In this document: positions 1 to 9,016 of the stretch, one piece after another | How the letters are laid out: each line of letters begins with the position of its first letter | Numbering within the stretch: the stretch's first letter is position 1 | NCBI GenBank assembly: GCA_017413255.1 | Contig: JAFPUC010000014.1 | Span: 62,001-126,000, forward strand | DNA: 64,000 bases | Source: Aeriscardovia sp. | GTDB lineage: Bacteria > Actinomycetota > Actinomycetes > Actinomycetales > Bifidobacteriaceae | Reading direction: 5' to 3' | Position numbers and translations under genes: made by a program | Notes under the pieces: generated by a model | Told to the model about the DNA's origin: nothing | Database searches by the model: none | The model's input: only the letters and a program-made list of their open reading frames with translations

Positions 1-1299
1 TCTCGCCTCCTCCAGGCTTCTTACCAGTACAGATCCGGGCACTTCTTGGCTATAACCTCCGGCCAGAAAGTCTTTCGAGCCGTCTTGGCAAACCACTATC
101 AAAGATCCCGACGCATCCCTGACCGCCTTTCCCACCTGCCTGTGGTATTCTTCCCCTTTCTCCCCCAACTCCAGCATAGGGGAAAGAATGAAGAGGGGCC
201 TGAAGGATCCGGCCCTGGAAATCCTTTGCGCGATTTTTATGCAGTTAAGCATGGAATCAGGGTTGGCATTGAAAGTGTCGTCCAAAACAAGGCATTTTTT
301 GCCAAGCTTTTTGCTTTCAAAAAGGCTAAGCCTGTGGGGGCTTATCCGCGAAAGGGATGACAAGGCCTCCCTGATTTCTTCATCGGGTATATTGCATATT
401 TTCCCGCAGGCTGCGGCGGCGATGGCATTTGAGGCACTGTGCTCTCCCAGGAGGGGAAGGCGGACCGGACCGGCATTTTTCCCCTCAAGGAAAAGATCGA
501 AACTGGGCCTTCCGAGGTTGTCTAACTTCAGATTTTTGGCGCACGCTTCCATTCCCGGCTCAAACTTTAAGGAAAAGTAGCGCACCTTTGCCCTCGTAAG
601 GGATGCCATTTCGCGCACGCGCCTGTCTTGGGCATTTAAAACGGCAGTGTCGGAAGGCTTCAAGTTTTGCACGAGCTCGCTTTTGGCCCGGAAAATGTTT
701 TCCCTCGATCCAAATTCGCCTTCATGGGCAAATCCCACCCTAAGCTCCAGCGCCACATTGCAGGGCGCTATCGAAAAGAGGTGGGCAATATCGCCTATTT
801 TGTTGGCTCCCATCTCCGCTATAAGGAAGCTGGTATCGCTTTTTACTTTAAGGCAGGTTAAGGGAAGGCCGAGCTCATTGTTAAAAGATCCGGTATTGGA
901 AACGGTGGGGGCGAAGGGAGAAAAGAGCTGGGAAAGTATGTCTTTTGTGGTGGTCTTGCCTACAGATCCCGTCAGGGCGATTTCCGTAAAGCCGGGCCTT
1001 TGCCTCCGTTTTTCAAGGTTTGCCTTGGCAAGGGATGAAAGGGCGTCTACCGAGTTTTCCACCAGGATTTGGGGGAGGGGGCAGGAAGAATCTAAAGAAT
1101 GGGTCAAAGCCGCTTTAAACCCCTTTCCGTAGGCTTCTTCTATGAAAAGGGCGCCATCCATCTTTTCGCCCTTGACGGCTACAAAAAGATCGGCGGGGCA
1201 AAGGGTGGAAATCGACACGCTTTCGATTTCCACCCTTCCCTCTCCTACCAGTTCTCCTCCCGCTTCACGGGCTACTTGCTCAAGACTTGTTTTTATCAT
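1..1299 (-). CDS. murF: MurF, UDP-MurNAc-tripeptide--D-Ala-D-Ala ligase (3' end cut off)
   Basis: Adds D-Ala-D-Ala to the UDP-MurNAc tripeptide in the cytoplasm, the last step of the soluble peptidoglycan precursor. Read from the reverse complement. The ATG at 1299-1297 follows a GAGGAG ribosome site. An ATP-binding P-loop TGSVGKTT lies at about residues 110-117, and the start of the Mur central domain (AEMGA, then a G-EHSASNA segment and an SPHR motif) follows. The frame stays open to the window edge, giving 433 codons; the family is usually 450-480, so only the end is missing. Its start overlaps the upstream MurE-like gene by 20 bases, so the two are probably translationally coupled. Unlike that neighbour, all ATP-binding residues look intact. 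The identification is firm from the P-loop and the position behind rsmH. Confidence 0.93.
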   Translation of the reverse strand, partial: MIKTSLEQVAREAGGELVGEGRVEIESVSISTLCPADLFVAVKGEKMDGALFIEEAYGKGFKAALTHSLDSSCPLPQILVENSVDALSSLAKANLEKRRQRPGFTEIALTGSVGKTTTKDILSQLFSPFAPTVSNTGSFNNELGLPLTCLKVKSDTSFLIAEMGANKIGDIAHLFSIAPCNVALELRVGFAHEGEFGSRENIFRAKSELVQNLKPSDTAVLNAQDRRVREMASLTRAKVRYFSLKFEPGMEACAKNLKLDNLGRPSFDLFLEGKNAGPVRLPLLGEHSASNAIAAAACGKICNIPDEEIREALSSLSRISPHRLSLFESKKLGKKCLVLDDTFNANPDSMLNCIKIAQRISRAGSFRPLFILSPMLELGEKGEEYHRQVGKAVRDASGSLIVVCQDGSKDFLAGGYSQEVPGSVLVRSLEEAR

Positions 1300-2248
1300 G
1301 GCTCTCCTCGGGGCGCTTTTTTTTCTCCGGCTCTGCCAAAGACCTTTGAAATTCTTCCGATATGCTCACGGCTTTCCTTATGGAAGCTGTGGTGATTCCC
1401 GCCGACAGGGCCATGGAAATGGCAGTCCTCACCGATGCTTTCCCCATGGGAACCACGTCGATTAGCTGATTGAATACATCTTCATCTAAAACTTCCAGAG
1501 GATCTAGGGTATGGGCCACAATCCGGGTGGAAGTGTCAAAGACTGCCCCGTAAAGCGGCTCTTCCTGGGGTTGGAGGGTTTTGGGGTTTCCCGGCTTTGA
1601 AACTAGGTTTAATACTTTGCTCCCTGTGCACACGTCTACATGGGTTCCCGTAAGAGCCAGGCGCGAAAGAGTGGAAGGATTGGCCGAAATCACCATGGCG
1701 CTGGCGCCCTCCTCTACAGCCTGGGCCTCGGTCTTTTGCAAATCTACCGCATCCAGCGGATAGCAAAGCTCGAGAGGCCGGTCGAGGATGGAGGAATTGT
1801 CGCGGTCTATGAGGCATACAGGGTTTCCGAGTATGTGCAGAAGGGACGCCAAAACGGGGGCGACCTCTTTGGCGTCCATGCTAAAACAGGCAAACATCGC
1901 CATTTTTAAAGAGGGGTCCCCCAGAAGGAAGGAAGCTATAAGGCCCAGGTTTTCTCTCCAGTTGTCCATGTAGATGATTGGGATGTCAAGGGAAGGGCCC
2001 CCTTTCTCCTCGCTTTTTTCAAGGCCAATTCCGTAAGCGCCCATGTCTTGGGCTCTTAACAGTTCTTCGTTATCCAAAAGGGGAGAAGGCGGAACGAAAA
2101 GGGAACCCTGTGTAACTTCTTCGGGTTTTGTGGCAATGGAAGTAAAAGTAACGCATGAGGCGAAGGGCTTGTCGCAGACGGCGGCAAAAGTGTGCACTAT
2201 GTATCCGATAGTCAGACGTAGGTAAGAAATATCTGCCAGCCTATTCAT
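1280..2248 (-). CDS. Degenerate MurE-like protein (Mur ligase fold without P-loop)
   Basis: 322 residues lying where murE sits in a division/cell-wall cluster. The N-terminal part resembles the MurE substrate domain (a Q-GSLFVP segment near residues 48-54). The next part follows the Mur central domain: ACFSMDAKEV at about 120-129 stands where a ligase has G-T-N-G-K-T-T, so the P-loop lysine context is lost. A VISANPSTLSRLAL segment at 186-199 matches the MurE 'EVSSHAL' region. GKASVRTAISMAL near 270 matches the end of the central domain. The C-terminal amino-acid-binding domain is absent. It overlaps rsmH by 4 bases (ATGA) and murF by 20, so it is kept in the operon and in frame. It cannot be a normal ligase; a structural or regulatory role is a guess. 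A working MurE must be encoded elsewhere. Confidence 0.75.
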   Translation of the reverse strand: MNRLADISYLRLTIGYIVHTFAAVCDKPFASCVTFTSIATKPEEVTQGSLFVPPSPLLDNEELLRAQDMGAYGIGLEKSEEKGGPSLDIPIIYMDNWRENLGLIASFLLGDPSLKMAMFACFSMDAKEVAPVLASLLHILGNPVCLIDRDNSSILDRPLELCYPLDAVDLQKTEAQAVEEGASAMVISANPSTLSRLALTGTHVDVCTGSKVLNLVSKPGNPKTLQPQEEPLYGAVFDTSTRIVAHTLDPLEVLDEDVFNQLIDVVPMGKASVRTAISMALSAGITTASIRKAVSISEEFQRSLAEPEKKKRPEESHDKNKS

Positions 2249-3225
2249 CCTCTCACCTTTTTATTCAAACTCTTCCGATTATAATCTTTGATTTTTATTC
2301 TTTTTGAAGCCTCAAGCACCTCCACCGCCCTAAGACGCACTGAATGGGAGCGAGAATTTTTCTTTGTCTCTTCCTCCCCGGCTTTGAGAGATCCCCGCGT
2401 CAAATCCTTAAAATAAGGTTCGGGTTCGAGAGGGAACTTTGGAGGCACTTTAGGGCAAATTCCTTCATGAAAGAAGCTTTTTACAATCTTGTCTTCCCCC
2501 GAATGGTAGGACTCCACCATGATGACCGAACCCGGATGGCATATCTGCAGGGAAGAAGTCAGAAGTTTTTCCAAATCCGATTTTTCCCCGTTTACTTCCA
2601 TCCTTACCGCCTGAAATACCCGCTTTTTAGTTTGCAGCCTTTCTTTAAAGGGAGTATGGGCGTCTAAGATTTTGGAAAGCTCCCCTGTGGTTGAAATTTC
2701 CCCTTTTTTCCTTTCTTCGGCAATAACTCTCGCAAGGTAGCAGGCCCTGGGCTCCTGGCATGACTTAAAAACCCTTTCCAGTTCTTCTTGGCTCCAAAAA
2801 TTTATGATCTCCTTTGCAGAAAGCGGAGAGGAGCTGTCCATCCGCATATCCAGGTCCCCAGATGACATATAGCTAAACCCCCTCTCCGCCTTGTCGATTT
2901 GAAGGCTGGAGAGGCCGAGGTCTGCAAAGATAAAATCAGGGCTCCTGCCGAAAGAAGAGGAGATGGAGGCGATATTGGCAAAAGAATCGTGCACGAAAGC
3001 AATCCTGCCGCTTCCAGCCAGTCTTTTCTTGGCTATTTCAAGCGCCTCTTCATCTTTGTCGATACCTACAAGGAACAAGGATGGAAACTTTTGCAAAAAG
3101 GCCTCGCTGTGTCCCCCCAGTCCCAAAGTGCAGTCGATTGCAAAGCGGGGGGTGTCCAAACTGTGATCTAGAATTTCCAAGCATTTGTCTAGCATTACAG
3201 GCTGATGCGTAAAGTCTTGTTCCAT
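2245..3225 (-). CDS. rsmH: RsmH (MraW), 16S rRNA C1402 N4-methyltransferase
   Basis: Methylates the N4 position of C1402 in the decoding centre of 16S rRNA using S-adenosylmethionine. 326 residues, close to the family's usual 310-330. HQPVML near the start, the SAM loop DCTLGLGGHS at 31-40 and the acidic GIDKDEEAL strand are characteristic, and the C-terminal lysine/arginine-rich tail is typical. It is the first gene of the leftward cluster rsmH, MurE-like, murF. The ATG at 3225 is only 47 bases from the divergent helD start, so both promoters must lie in that short AT-rich gap. No mraZ lies upstream, and ftsL and ftsI, which normally follow, are missing. Confidence 0.96.
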   Translation of the reverse strand: MEQDFTHQPVMLDKCLEILDHSLDTPRFAIDCTLGLGGHSEAFLQKFPSLFLVGIDKDEEALEIAKKRLAGSGRIAFVHDSFANIASISSSFGRSPDFIFADLGLSSLQIDKAERGFSYMSSGDLDMRMDSSSPLSAKEIINFWSQEELERVFKSCQEPRACYLARVIAEERKKGEISTTGELSKILDAHTPFKERLQTKKRVFQAVRMEVNGEKSDLEKLLTSSLQICHPGSVIMVESYHSGEDKIVKSFFHEGICPKVPPKFPLEPEPYFKDLTRGSLKAGEEETKKNSRSHSVRLRAVEVLEASKRIKIKDYNRKSLNKKVRG

Positions 3226-3272
3226 AATTTACTTTCAGAATCCGGTTATATTAAGAGGCATTCTAATAAATC

Positions 3273-5516
3273 ATGACAAATAAAGGGATGGGAAGCTCGG
3301 ATCCATACGAGTTGGAACAGAAGAGGGTCGATCGCATATACGGCCGGTTTGACGAAGTAAAGAAACTGGTCAAAGAAAGGTTGAGTTCAACTAGGACTCA
3401 AAAGGACCTAAACCTAACTTCCATGACTGAAAGAGATTCTTTTGCCGCTATGTACGAGGACAGGCTTTCTCTGCTCCGGGCCGGAGAGTACAGGCTGGTT
3501 TTCGGAAAACTGGCCATGAAAGAGGGAGGGGAAAGGTATATAGGGCGCATGGGCCTTTTGGAAGGCCAGGAGCCTATTCTTCTCGATTGGAGGACGAAAG
3601 CTGCCAGCGCGTTCTATGAGGCTACCTTTTTAGATAATATGGGGGTGCGCTTCAGGCGACACATCACAACTCAAAACAGGAAGGTGATAAAGCTCGAAGA
3701 CGAGCTTTTGGATCTCACGCCTGCAGAATCTGAAAGGGAGCTCAAAGAAGGGCTTTTAAGCGGAGAGGGAGCCCTTCTGGCCTCCCTTGAAGAAGGACGC
3801 ACTGGAAAGATGGGGGATATAGTTTCCACTATTCAGCGCGAGCAAGATAAAATCATCCGAATGCCTCTCGAATCTACCGTAGTGGTACAGGGGGCCCCGG
3901 GCACGGGCAAGAGCGCAGTTGCGCTCCACCGGGCTGCGTATCTCCTTTATACCTACAGGGAAAAACTTCAAAACAGCGGCGTGCTTATCATTGGGCCCTC
4001 GCAAGCTTTCATACACTATATAGACGACGTCCTTCCGTGCCTGGGAGAAACCGATATCCTTATCCGCACTATGAGCGAAATGCTGCCGAGAGTAAAGGTA
4101 AATTATTCAGATTCTCCCCTCGCTTCCAAAGTTAAGGGCGACCTTCGCATGGTACACGTCTTAAAAGCGGCAATCCAAAGATGCATTAGAGTCCCCAAGC
4201 AAATCCCCGACATCTTCCTAAACGGGGTAGAGCTAAAGTTGCGAAGGGAAGAAATAGAGCGAGCCCAGGAAATGGCCAAAGCCGCAGGCCCCTATGAAGT
4301 GGGAAGGCGCGCCTTTTTGGATTCCATGTGCTCCCTTCTTTTCAACAAATACGAAAGCCAGGTAGAGGGGATTTTATCGGGGGAGGACGCCGACTTCATC
4401 CGGCTTCGCATACGCACCAACTCTCAGGTCCGCTATGCCCTCAACCTCTGCTGGCTTCCCATTTCCTCCCGCTGGCTTTTAGACGATCTGTTTTCCAAGC
4501 CTGCCAAGTTAAAAGCGCTGGCGCCGTGGATGAGCGAGGAAGAAGTGGCCAGCCTGATAAGGGAAAAGGGAAAGACAAGCGAAGGGGACATACCGCTGCT
4601 GGACACCGCAATGGATCTTTTGGGAGAAGATTTGGTGCCTAAAAATACGAAGCGAAAGAGCGATGAGGAGGAGTTTGCAAAGGCTACGATGGATTTGTTC
4701 GGCGTCTCTTCCTCCCTCGTTTCCACCTCCTACCTTCTCTCTTCCCTTTCCCCTTCAGAACAAAAGTCGCTACCTGAGCGCGCCGCAGAGGATCGGAAAT
4801 GGCAGTTTGGCCACATCATAGTAGACGAGGCACAGGAACTTACCCCTATGCAGTGGAGAATGCTTAAAAAGCGGTCTACATCTTACTCTTTTACCATAGT
4901 GGGAGATATTGCTCAAACCACTTCTCTTGCGGGAACCAGAAGCTGGAAAAAGCGGCTTTCTCCGGTTTTTGGCAAAGACTGGGTGCTTTGCCCCCTAGAT
5001 ATTGACTACAGAAACCCTAAAGAAGTAGCGGAAAAAGCATGGGAATTTGCGCAGAAAGAGGGCCTAAATTCCGGAGAAATACGAGCCGTCAGGAGCGTAA
5101 AAGATTCGCTTGAAGAAATAGAATGCGATGACCCGCAAGAAGAAGGGGTAAAAAAACTTGTTAAATGCGCCAAAGAGTTTGTGCATTCATCCCGGGGGAC
5201 GGTAGCCCTGATAACGGGGAAAAAGTTGGAAAGGGAAATGAGGGAAAAGGTGCAATCCGCGTTGGAAAGGGAATTTGGAAAAGCGGAGACTGAAAAACTT
5301 ACCCAGGGCGGATGGAAAAGCCAAATTGCCGTGCGAAGCATAGAGGACATAAAAGGAATAGAGTACGACGCGGTGGTGCTCATAGATCCCCCGCAGCCAT
5401 CTGAAAAGAATGGGGAAGAGAGAAAAATTGCGGCAAGCAGGCTGTATGTGGCTATGACCCGGCCCACTCAAAAGCTTGTAATCGTAAAGAGAAAAGGCGC
5501 GCGCCTGTTTATTTAG
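3273..5516 (+). CDS. helD: HelD-type RNA polymerase-associated UvrD-like ATPase
   Basis: 747 residues. HelD proteins enter the RNA polymerase channels and release stalled polymerase from nucleic acid; some actinobacterial forms protect against rifamycins. Visible parts in order: an N-terminal helical arm (about 1-75), the HelD-specific IGRMGLL and LLDWRTKAASAFYEA segments (90-118), motif Q (QREQDKIIR, 188-196), P-loop GAPGTGKS (207-214), a DEAQELTPMQW Walker B, GDIAQTT, and helicase motifs VRSIEDIKGIEYD and RLYVAMTRP near the end. The DWR..A.FY motif before the P-loop separates it from UvrD/PcrA proper; PcrA is a separate gene at 49241. It is transcribed alone, and its stop overlaps the convergent nrdR end by 8 bases. 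Confidence 0.9.
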   Translation: MTNKGMGSSDPYELEQKRVDRIYGRFDEVKKLVKERLSSTRTQKDLNLTSMTERDSFAAMYEDRLSLLRAGEYRLVFGKLAMKEGGERYIGRMGLLEGQEPILLDWRTKAASAFYEATFLDNMGVRFRRHITTQNRKVIKLEDELLDLTPAESERELKEGLLSGEGALLASLEEGRTGKMGDIVSTIQREQDKIIRMPLESTVVVQGAPGTGKSAVALHRAAYLLYTYREKLQNSGVLIIGPSQAFIHYIDDVLPCLGETDILIRTMSEMLPRVKVNYSDSPLASKVKGDLRMVHVLKAAIQRCIRVPKQIPDIFLNGVELKLRREEIERAQEMAKAAGPYEVGRRAFLDSMCSLLFNKYESQVEGILSGEDADFIRLRIRTNSQVRYALNLCWLPISSRWLLDDLFSKPAKLKALAPWMSEEEVASLIREKGKTSEGDIPLLDTAMDLLGEDLVPKNTKRKSDEEEFAKATMDLFGVSSSLVSTSYLLSSLSPSEQKSLPERAAEDRKWQFGHIIVDEAQELTPMQWRMLKKRSTSYSFTIVGDIAQTTSLAGTRSWKKRLSPVFGKDWVLCPLDIDYRNPKEVAEKAWEFAQKEGLNSGEIRAVRSVKDSLEEIECDDPQEEGVKKLVKCAKEFVHSSRGTVALITGKKLEREMREKVQSALEREFGKAETEKLTQGGWKSQIAVRSIEDIKGIEYDAVVLIDPPQPSEKNGEERKIAASRLYVAMTRPTQKLVIVKRKGARLFI

Positions 5517-5955
5517 AATTCTGCAAATCGGAGGCAGCTCTTTTAAAATCTTCGGCGCAAGCGAAGTTCTCATACACGCTTGCAAATCTTAAATAAGCTA
5601 CGGCGTCCAGTTTTTTTAAAGGTTTTAAAACGGCCAGGCCTATCTGCCTGCTAGACACCCTCACGACTCCTTCGGATCGGATGGAATCTTCCACCTGCTG
5701 GGCTATGGCCAATATATCTTCATTTGTTACGGGCCTGCCTTTGCAGGCTTTCATCAGTCCGTTTACTATTTTCCCCTCGTCAAAGAGTTCAAACCTTCCG
5801 CTTTTTTTGCTCACCAGAAGCTGGGTCGACTCTACCGTAGTGAACCTTCTCTCGCACTTTTTGCACCTCCTCCTCCGTTTCACTGAGGTGCCGTGTTCGC
5901 ACTCGCGGGTGTCTATTACTTCAGTAGAGGGGGACTTACAAAAAGGACACTGCAT
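5509..5955 (-). CDS. nrdR: NrdR, ribonucleotide reductase repressor
   Basis: A (d)ATP-sensing transcriptional repressor of ribonucleotide reductase genes. The start is set at the ATG at 5955, giving 148 residues that begin MQCPFCKSP. A longer in-frame reading to 6099 adds 48 residues unlike the family that lie wholly inside fni. The N-terminal zinc ribbon has CPFC and CKKC pairs, with the RRRR-C...RFTT-E segment after it. The ATP-cone follows (GRFELFDEGKIV, then VSSRQIG and ASVYENF). The start overlaps the fni stop as TAATG, so it is the last gene of the ldh-mevalonate operon. Bifidobacteria and other actinobacteria usually pair nrdR with lexA, so this location is unusual. No NrdR box was noticed in the window. 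Confidence 0.95.
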   Translation of the reverse strand: MQCPFCKSPSTEVIDTRECEHGTSVKRRRRCKKCERRFTTVESTQLLVSKKSGRFELFDEGKIVNGLMKACKGRPVTNEDILAIAQQVEDSIRSEGVVRVSSRQIGLAVLKPLKKLDAVAYLRFASVYENFACAEDFKRAASDLQNSK

Positions 5956-7049
5956 TAAATTTCTCCGGGGCTTATCAGCCTGGCCATCTGCCTTGCATAC
6001 GACTCGAGCTCCGCATCGCAGATCCACGGTATGTACTGACACGAGTCCGTAGAAGACTGGCCGTAAAGGGAGATAAGGCCTGAAAGCTGTTCTTTCCACT
6101 CCCCGATCTCTTCTATCAGCGCATCTTCCCCGCTGCTTAAAAGGGTGAAAAGAAATTCACCCGATACTCCAATCCACTTTGCGCCCAAAGCCAGGGACTT
6201 TAAAATATCCAAAGGATTTCGTATGCCCCCCGATGCAATGACATCCGGAAGCGGAATCGCGTCTTCTTCGGGAAGGGAGAGAAGCTCCCGGGCAAACCGG
6301 GCATTTATAAGGGACTGCACGGTAGAGAAACCGCATTCTGAAAGGTAGGAAAAGTCTCCTTTTTCCCTTCTGCAGTTTTCTATGTCGCAAAAGTTCGTTC
6401 CTCCCTTTCCGGAAACATCTACTGCCTCTATGCCCATCTCTGCCAAAGCTTTTATGGAGGCAACGTCAAATCCGAATCCCACCTCTTTGACTATTACTGG
6501 AACCCCGGCCGCCTCGCGTATGGTTCCTATTTTTTCCTTCCATATCCAGTCCCTGTTTCCCTCGGGCATTACAAGCTCCTGGACCGCGTTTACATGAATT
6601 TGAAGGGCTATGGGGTCTAGAGACTTTACAAGAAGCTTTACGGTTTTAACGTCCGTATTGGCGTTGACATTTACAAGCACGGGCTGGTTTGTGAGCTTTC
6701 TTGCCTCAACAAAGCCTTCAAGGGCCTCCGGGTTTAATTCTACAAAGCTTGCCGAGCCGAACGCCATGGGAATCCCATTTTGCTCACTGGCTCTGCAAAG
6801 GCTCCGGTTTATGCTGTCCCCCTCTTCAATTCCCCCAGTCATGGCGTTTATAAAGAAGGGCGCCTGAACGCGGAAACCAAAAAAACTGCATTCCGTATTC
6901 GTAGAGTGTGGGATAGTTTCGGGAAGGGTGGGCCTCACCAAAAAGATCTTGTCGAAATCATTTTTTTTCGGCCTCTTACTGTGGCGCGCCAAGGCTATAT
7001 GATCCTTTTTTCTGGCCGCCGCAGCCTGGCGCAAAGCTTCCTCACTCAT
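5955..7049 (-). CDS. fni: Type 2 isopentenyl-diphosphate isomerase (FMN dependent)
   Basis: Interconverts IPP and DMAPP with reduced FMN, the last step of the mevalonate branch. 364 residues. Type 2 landmarks are clear: RKKDHI near the start, INAMTGG, PVLVNVNA, the substrate segment QIHVNAVQELVMPEGNRDW, VIVKEVGFG, VSGKGGTNF, and the FMN phosphate loop ASGGIRNPLDILKSLALGA. It is unrelated to the Nudix type 1 enzyme. The ATG at 7049 overlaps the mvaK2 stop by 8 bases and its stop shares one base with the nrdR start, so it belongs to one transcript with the three GHMP-family enzymes upstream. Confidence 0.96.
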   Translation of the reverse strand: MSEEALRQAAAARKKDHIALARHSKRPKKNDFDKIFLVRPTLPETIPHSTNTECSFFGFRVQAPFFINAMTGGIEEGDSINRSLCRASEQNGIPMAFGSASFVELNPEALEGFVEARKLTNQPVLVNVNANTDVKTVKLLVKSLDPIALQIHVNAVQELVMPEGNRDWIWKEKIGTIREAAGVPVIVKEVGFGFDVASIKALAEMGIEAVDVSGKGGTNFCDIENCRREKGDFSYLSECGFSTVQSLINARFARELLSLPEEDAIPLPDVIASGGIRNPLDILKSLALGAKWIGVSGEFLFTLLSSGEDALIEEIGEWKEQLSGLISLYGQSSTDSCQYIPWICDAELESYARQMARLISPGEI

Positions 7050-8061
7050 TTTCCTCTTTCAGACTTAAAACCTCGCTCAATATCCTAAATCCGGCTCTTT
7101 TCCAGCTTTCAGAGAGTTTTGAGCACTCTTCCTCGTTTCCAATCGCCAGTGCGCAGTCCCCGCCGCCGGCTCCGGAGGTTTTGGCGCAGATTTCAAATGA
7201 ATCTGCAATTTTGAGGGCATGCCTCAAGCCTCTGCCTTCCAGGGGTATCTGGTTCAACCTGCTAAATGATTCCAGATTATACCTAGATGATCGTATGGCC
7301 CTGAAGAGGGCCTCCGCATCTTCTTTCTCTATCCCTTCTTTTGCCCTCAAACACAGCTCATCTGATCTGCGCACGAATTTCAAAGGAAGATCTATCCCGC
7401 TTATAAGGGAGGGAGTGGAAGCGGGGTGCTGTGTCCAAAGGGCCAGCGAGGAAAGGGAGGAGGGGAAGGCAAGCTTTTGGGCAAAAAGGCCGGGCCAGCT
7501 TTTAAATACCGCATCAAAAGAAAGATGCTTTAAAAGCCAGTTTCGATCAAATGAAGAATAAAAGACGGGACCCAGAAGGCAGGCAGCCACATCTCCCCCC
7601 GAGCCCGATTTTTGCCATGAAAAGTGCGCAAGGATGGAAAGCTTTAGCATTTCTTCCTCTTTAATTTGCGCCCCGTAAAGCAAGCATATGGCGCGGGCCA
7701 GGGCGCAAACCATGGCCGCAGAAGAGCCAAAACCCAGTTTTTTCCCCCCTTCCTGAAGCTCGCTTCCAATTTCAATTTGGAGCGTGAGGCTCTTTTGCGT
7801 AAGACGCCTGCAAAATCCCTCGATAAGCTTCACGGCAAAAAGGGAAAAACAGCATTCTGGAGGGACGGAGGAAGCAAAGGCGCCCTTTTCCCATGAAAAA
7901 GAGACGGGGGGGAAAAGGGCGGAGGATACCCAGCCCTTTTCCCCCTCTTTTGCCTCCACCCAAAGCTTTCTTTTTGTAGGAGTTACGATGGCAAATGATC
8001 CGGGCTTCAAAACCGCATATTCTCCGCACAGGTACAGCTTTCCTGGCACTTCAATCTTCAC
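7042..8061 (-). CDS. mvaK2: Phosphomevalonate kinase (GHMP family)
   Basis: Phosphorylates 5-phosphomevalonate to the diphosphate. The start is placed at the GTG at 8061, which has GGAGG upstream and overlaps the mvaD stop by 11 bases; this gives 339 residues beginning with KIEVPGKLYLCGEYAVL, the GHMP motif 1. The longer frame to 8214 adds 51 residues that read through mvaD and match nothing in the family. Motif 2 is KLGFGSSAAMVCALARAI and motif 3 is TSGAGGGDCALAIG. Third of the GHMP genes in the order mvk, mvaD, mvaK2, the same order as in Gram-positive cocci and in the Streptomyces CL190 cluster. Confidence 0.93.
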   Translation of the reverse strand: MKIEVPGKLYLCGEYAVLKPGSFAIVTPTKRKLWVEAKEGEKGWVSSALFPPVSFSWEKGAFASSVPPECCFSLFAVKLIEGFCRRLTQKSLTLQIEIGSELQEGGKKLGFGSSAAMVCALARAICLLYGAQIKEEEMLKLSILAHFSWQKSGSGGDVAACLLGPVFYSSFDRNWLLKHLSFDAVFKSWPGLFAQKLAFPSSLSSLALWTQHPASTPSLISGIDLPLKFVRRSDELCLRAKEGIEKEDAEALFRAIRSSRYNLESFSRLNQIPLEGRGLRHALKIADSFEICAKTSGAGGGDCALAIGNEEECSKLSESWKRAGFRILSEVLSLKEENE

Positions 8062-9016
8062 TCCACGCCTCCACCCCGGGCCCTGCAGATGCACAGAAGC
8101 ATGAAACGGCGCCACTGAAGGCTTTTTCGGCCCTTTTTTGTATAAAGTTAAGATCTTCTTTCCTGCACAAAAGCGCCGCGTTTGAACCCGCGTCGCAGCT
8201 CCAGTAGCAGCCAACGCCTTCCTCCCTTATTTCTTTTGCCAGATCGAGGGCCCTAAGGGAATGGGGCGAAAGATAGGAAAAGCCGGACGAAAGGGTGAGG
8301 GCGTGCATCTGGCAGGCGTTCTTTTCAGAAATTTGCCCAAGCCTCTCAAAAGAATTGTCTTCTATGGCCTTTTGAGCCTCTTTGCACGCTTTCCTGCATT
8401 CCTGCCTCCAGGAGGTAAAGAAGGGGGAGGACTTTGAAAGTCTCATACCCTCGGTGGAGGAAACTTTTTTCTTTTCTGCGCCGAAGGAAAGGTAGAGGAT
8501 GCAGATGGGCATGGAGGATTTTTCTTCTATTGGGACCGCGAAACTTTCCCCGCTTTCCCTTCCTTCCTTCCACAGCACAAACCCTCCAAAGACGGAGCGC
8601 GCAGCCGACCCGGATCCCAATCTAGACGCGATGGAAAGCTCCCTTTTGGAAACAGTGAGCTTCATTTCTTTGGCAAAAGCTGCAGCCAGGGCGCAAAAGG
8701 CGGAAGCAGAGCTGGCAAAACCCGCGCTTTTGGGGACGAAGTTTTGCGAATCTACAAAAAAGTGGGAAGGGGGAAGAGCGAAGAAAGAAAGAAGGGTAGA
8801 GAGGTAGGAAAACACCCTCTGGGCCTCTTTGCCTTTTTCTTCCTTCCCATCCAAAACAAACCTGTCTTCTTTGGAAAGCGAAAGTTTGGTTTTGGTGTAG
8901 AAGGCATCCAAGGTAAGAGAGAGGCTGGGGGCGGAGGGGAGGCGCAGCTTTTCGTCCTCCTTTCCCCAATACTTTACGAGAGCCAGATTGGTATGGGCCA
9001 GAGCAAAAGAGGTCAT
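8051..9016 (-). CDS. mvaD: Diphosphomevalonate decarboxylase
   Basis: ATP-dependent decarboxylation of mevalonate diphosphate to IPP. 321 residues, the usual bacterial length. The N-terminal signature NLALVKYWGK with a following SLSLTL is diagnostic. SASAFCALAAAF and SRLGSGSAARSVFGGF are the GHMP motif 2 region, and the catalytic aspartate lies in CDAGSNAALL near the C terminus. The ATG shares a base with the mvk stop (TGATG). It sits between mevalonate kinase and phosphomevalonate kinase, supporting a complete conversion of mevalonate to IPP inside one operon. Confidence 0.95.
   Translation of the reverse strand: MTSFALAHTNLALVKYWGKEDEKLRLPSAPSLSLTLDAFYTKTKLSLSKEDRFVLDGKEEKGKEAQRVFSYLSTLLSFFALPPSHFFVDSQNFVPKSAGFASSASAFCALAAAFAKEMKLTVSKRELSIASRLGSGSAARSVFGGFVLWKEGRESGESFAVPIEEKSSMPICILYLSFGAEKKKVSSTEGMRLSKSSPFFTSWRQECRKACKEAQKAIEDNSFERLGQISEKNACQMHALTLSSGFSYLSPHSLRALDLAKEIREEGVGCYWSCDAGSNAALLCRKEDLNFIQKRAEKAFSGAVSCFCASAGPGVEAWSED

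Noticed and set aside
5956-6099. A 48-residue N-terminal extension of NrdR
   Set aside because: It lies wholly within fni, has no family similarity, and the ATG at 5955 starts exactly at the zinc ribbon MQCPFC.
8062-8214. A 51-residue N-terminal extension of phosphomevalonate kinase
   Set aside because: It reads mvaD in another frame. The GTG at 8061 has a GGAGG site and begins the GHMP motif 1.
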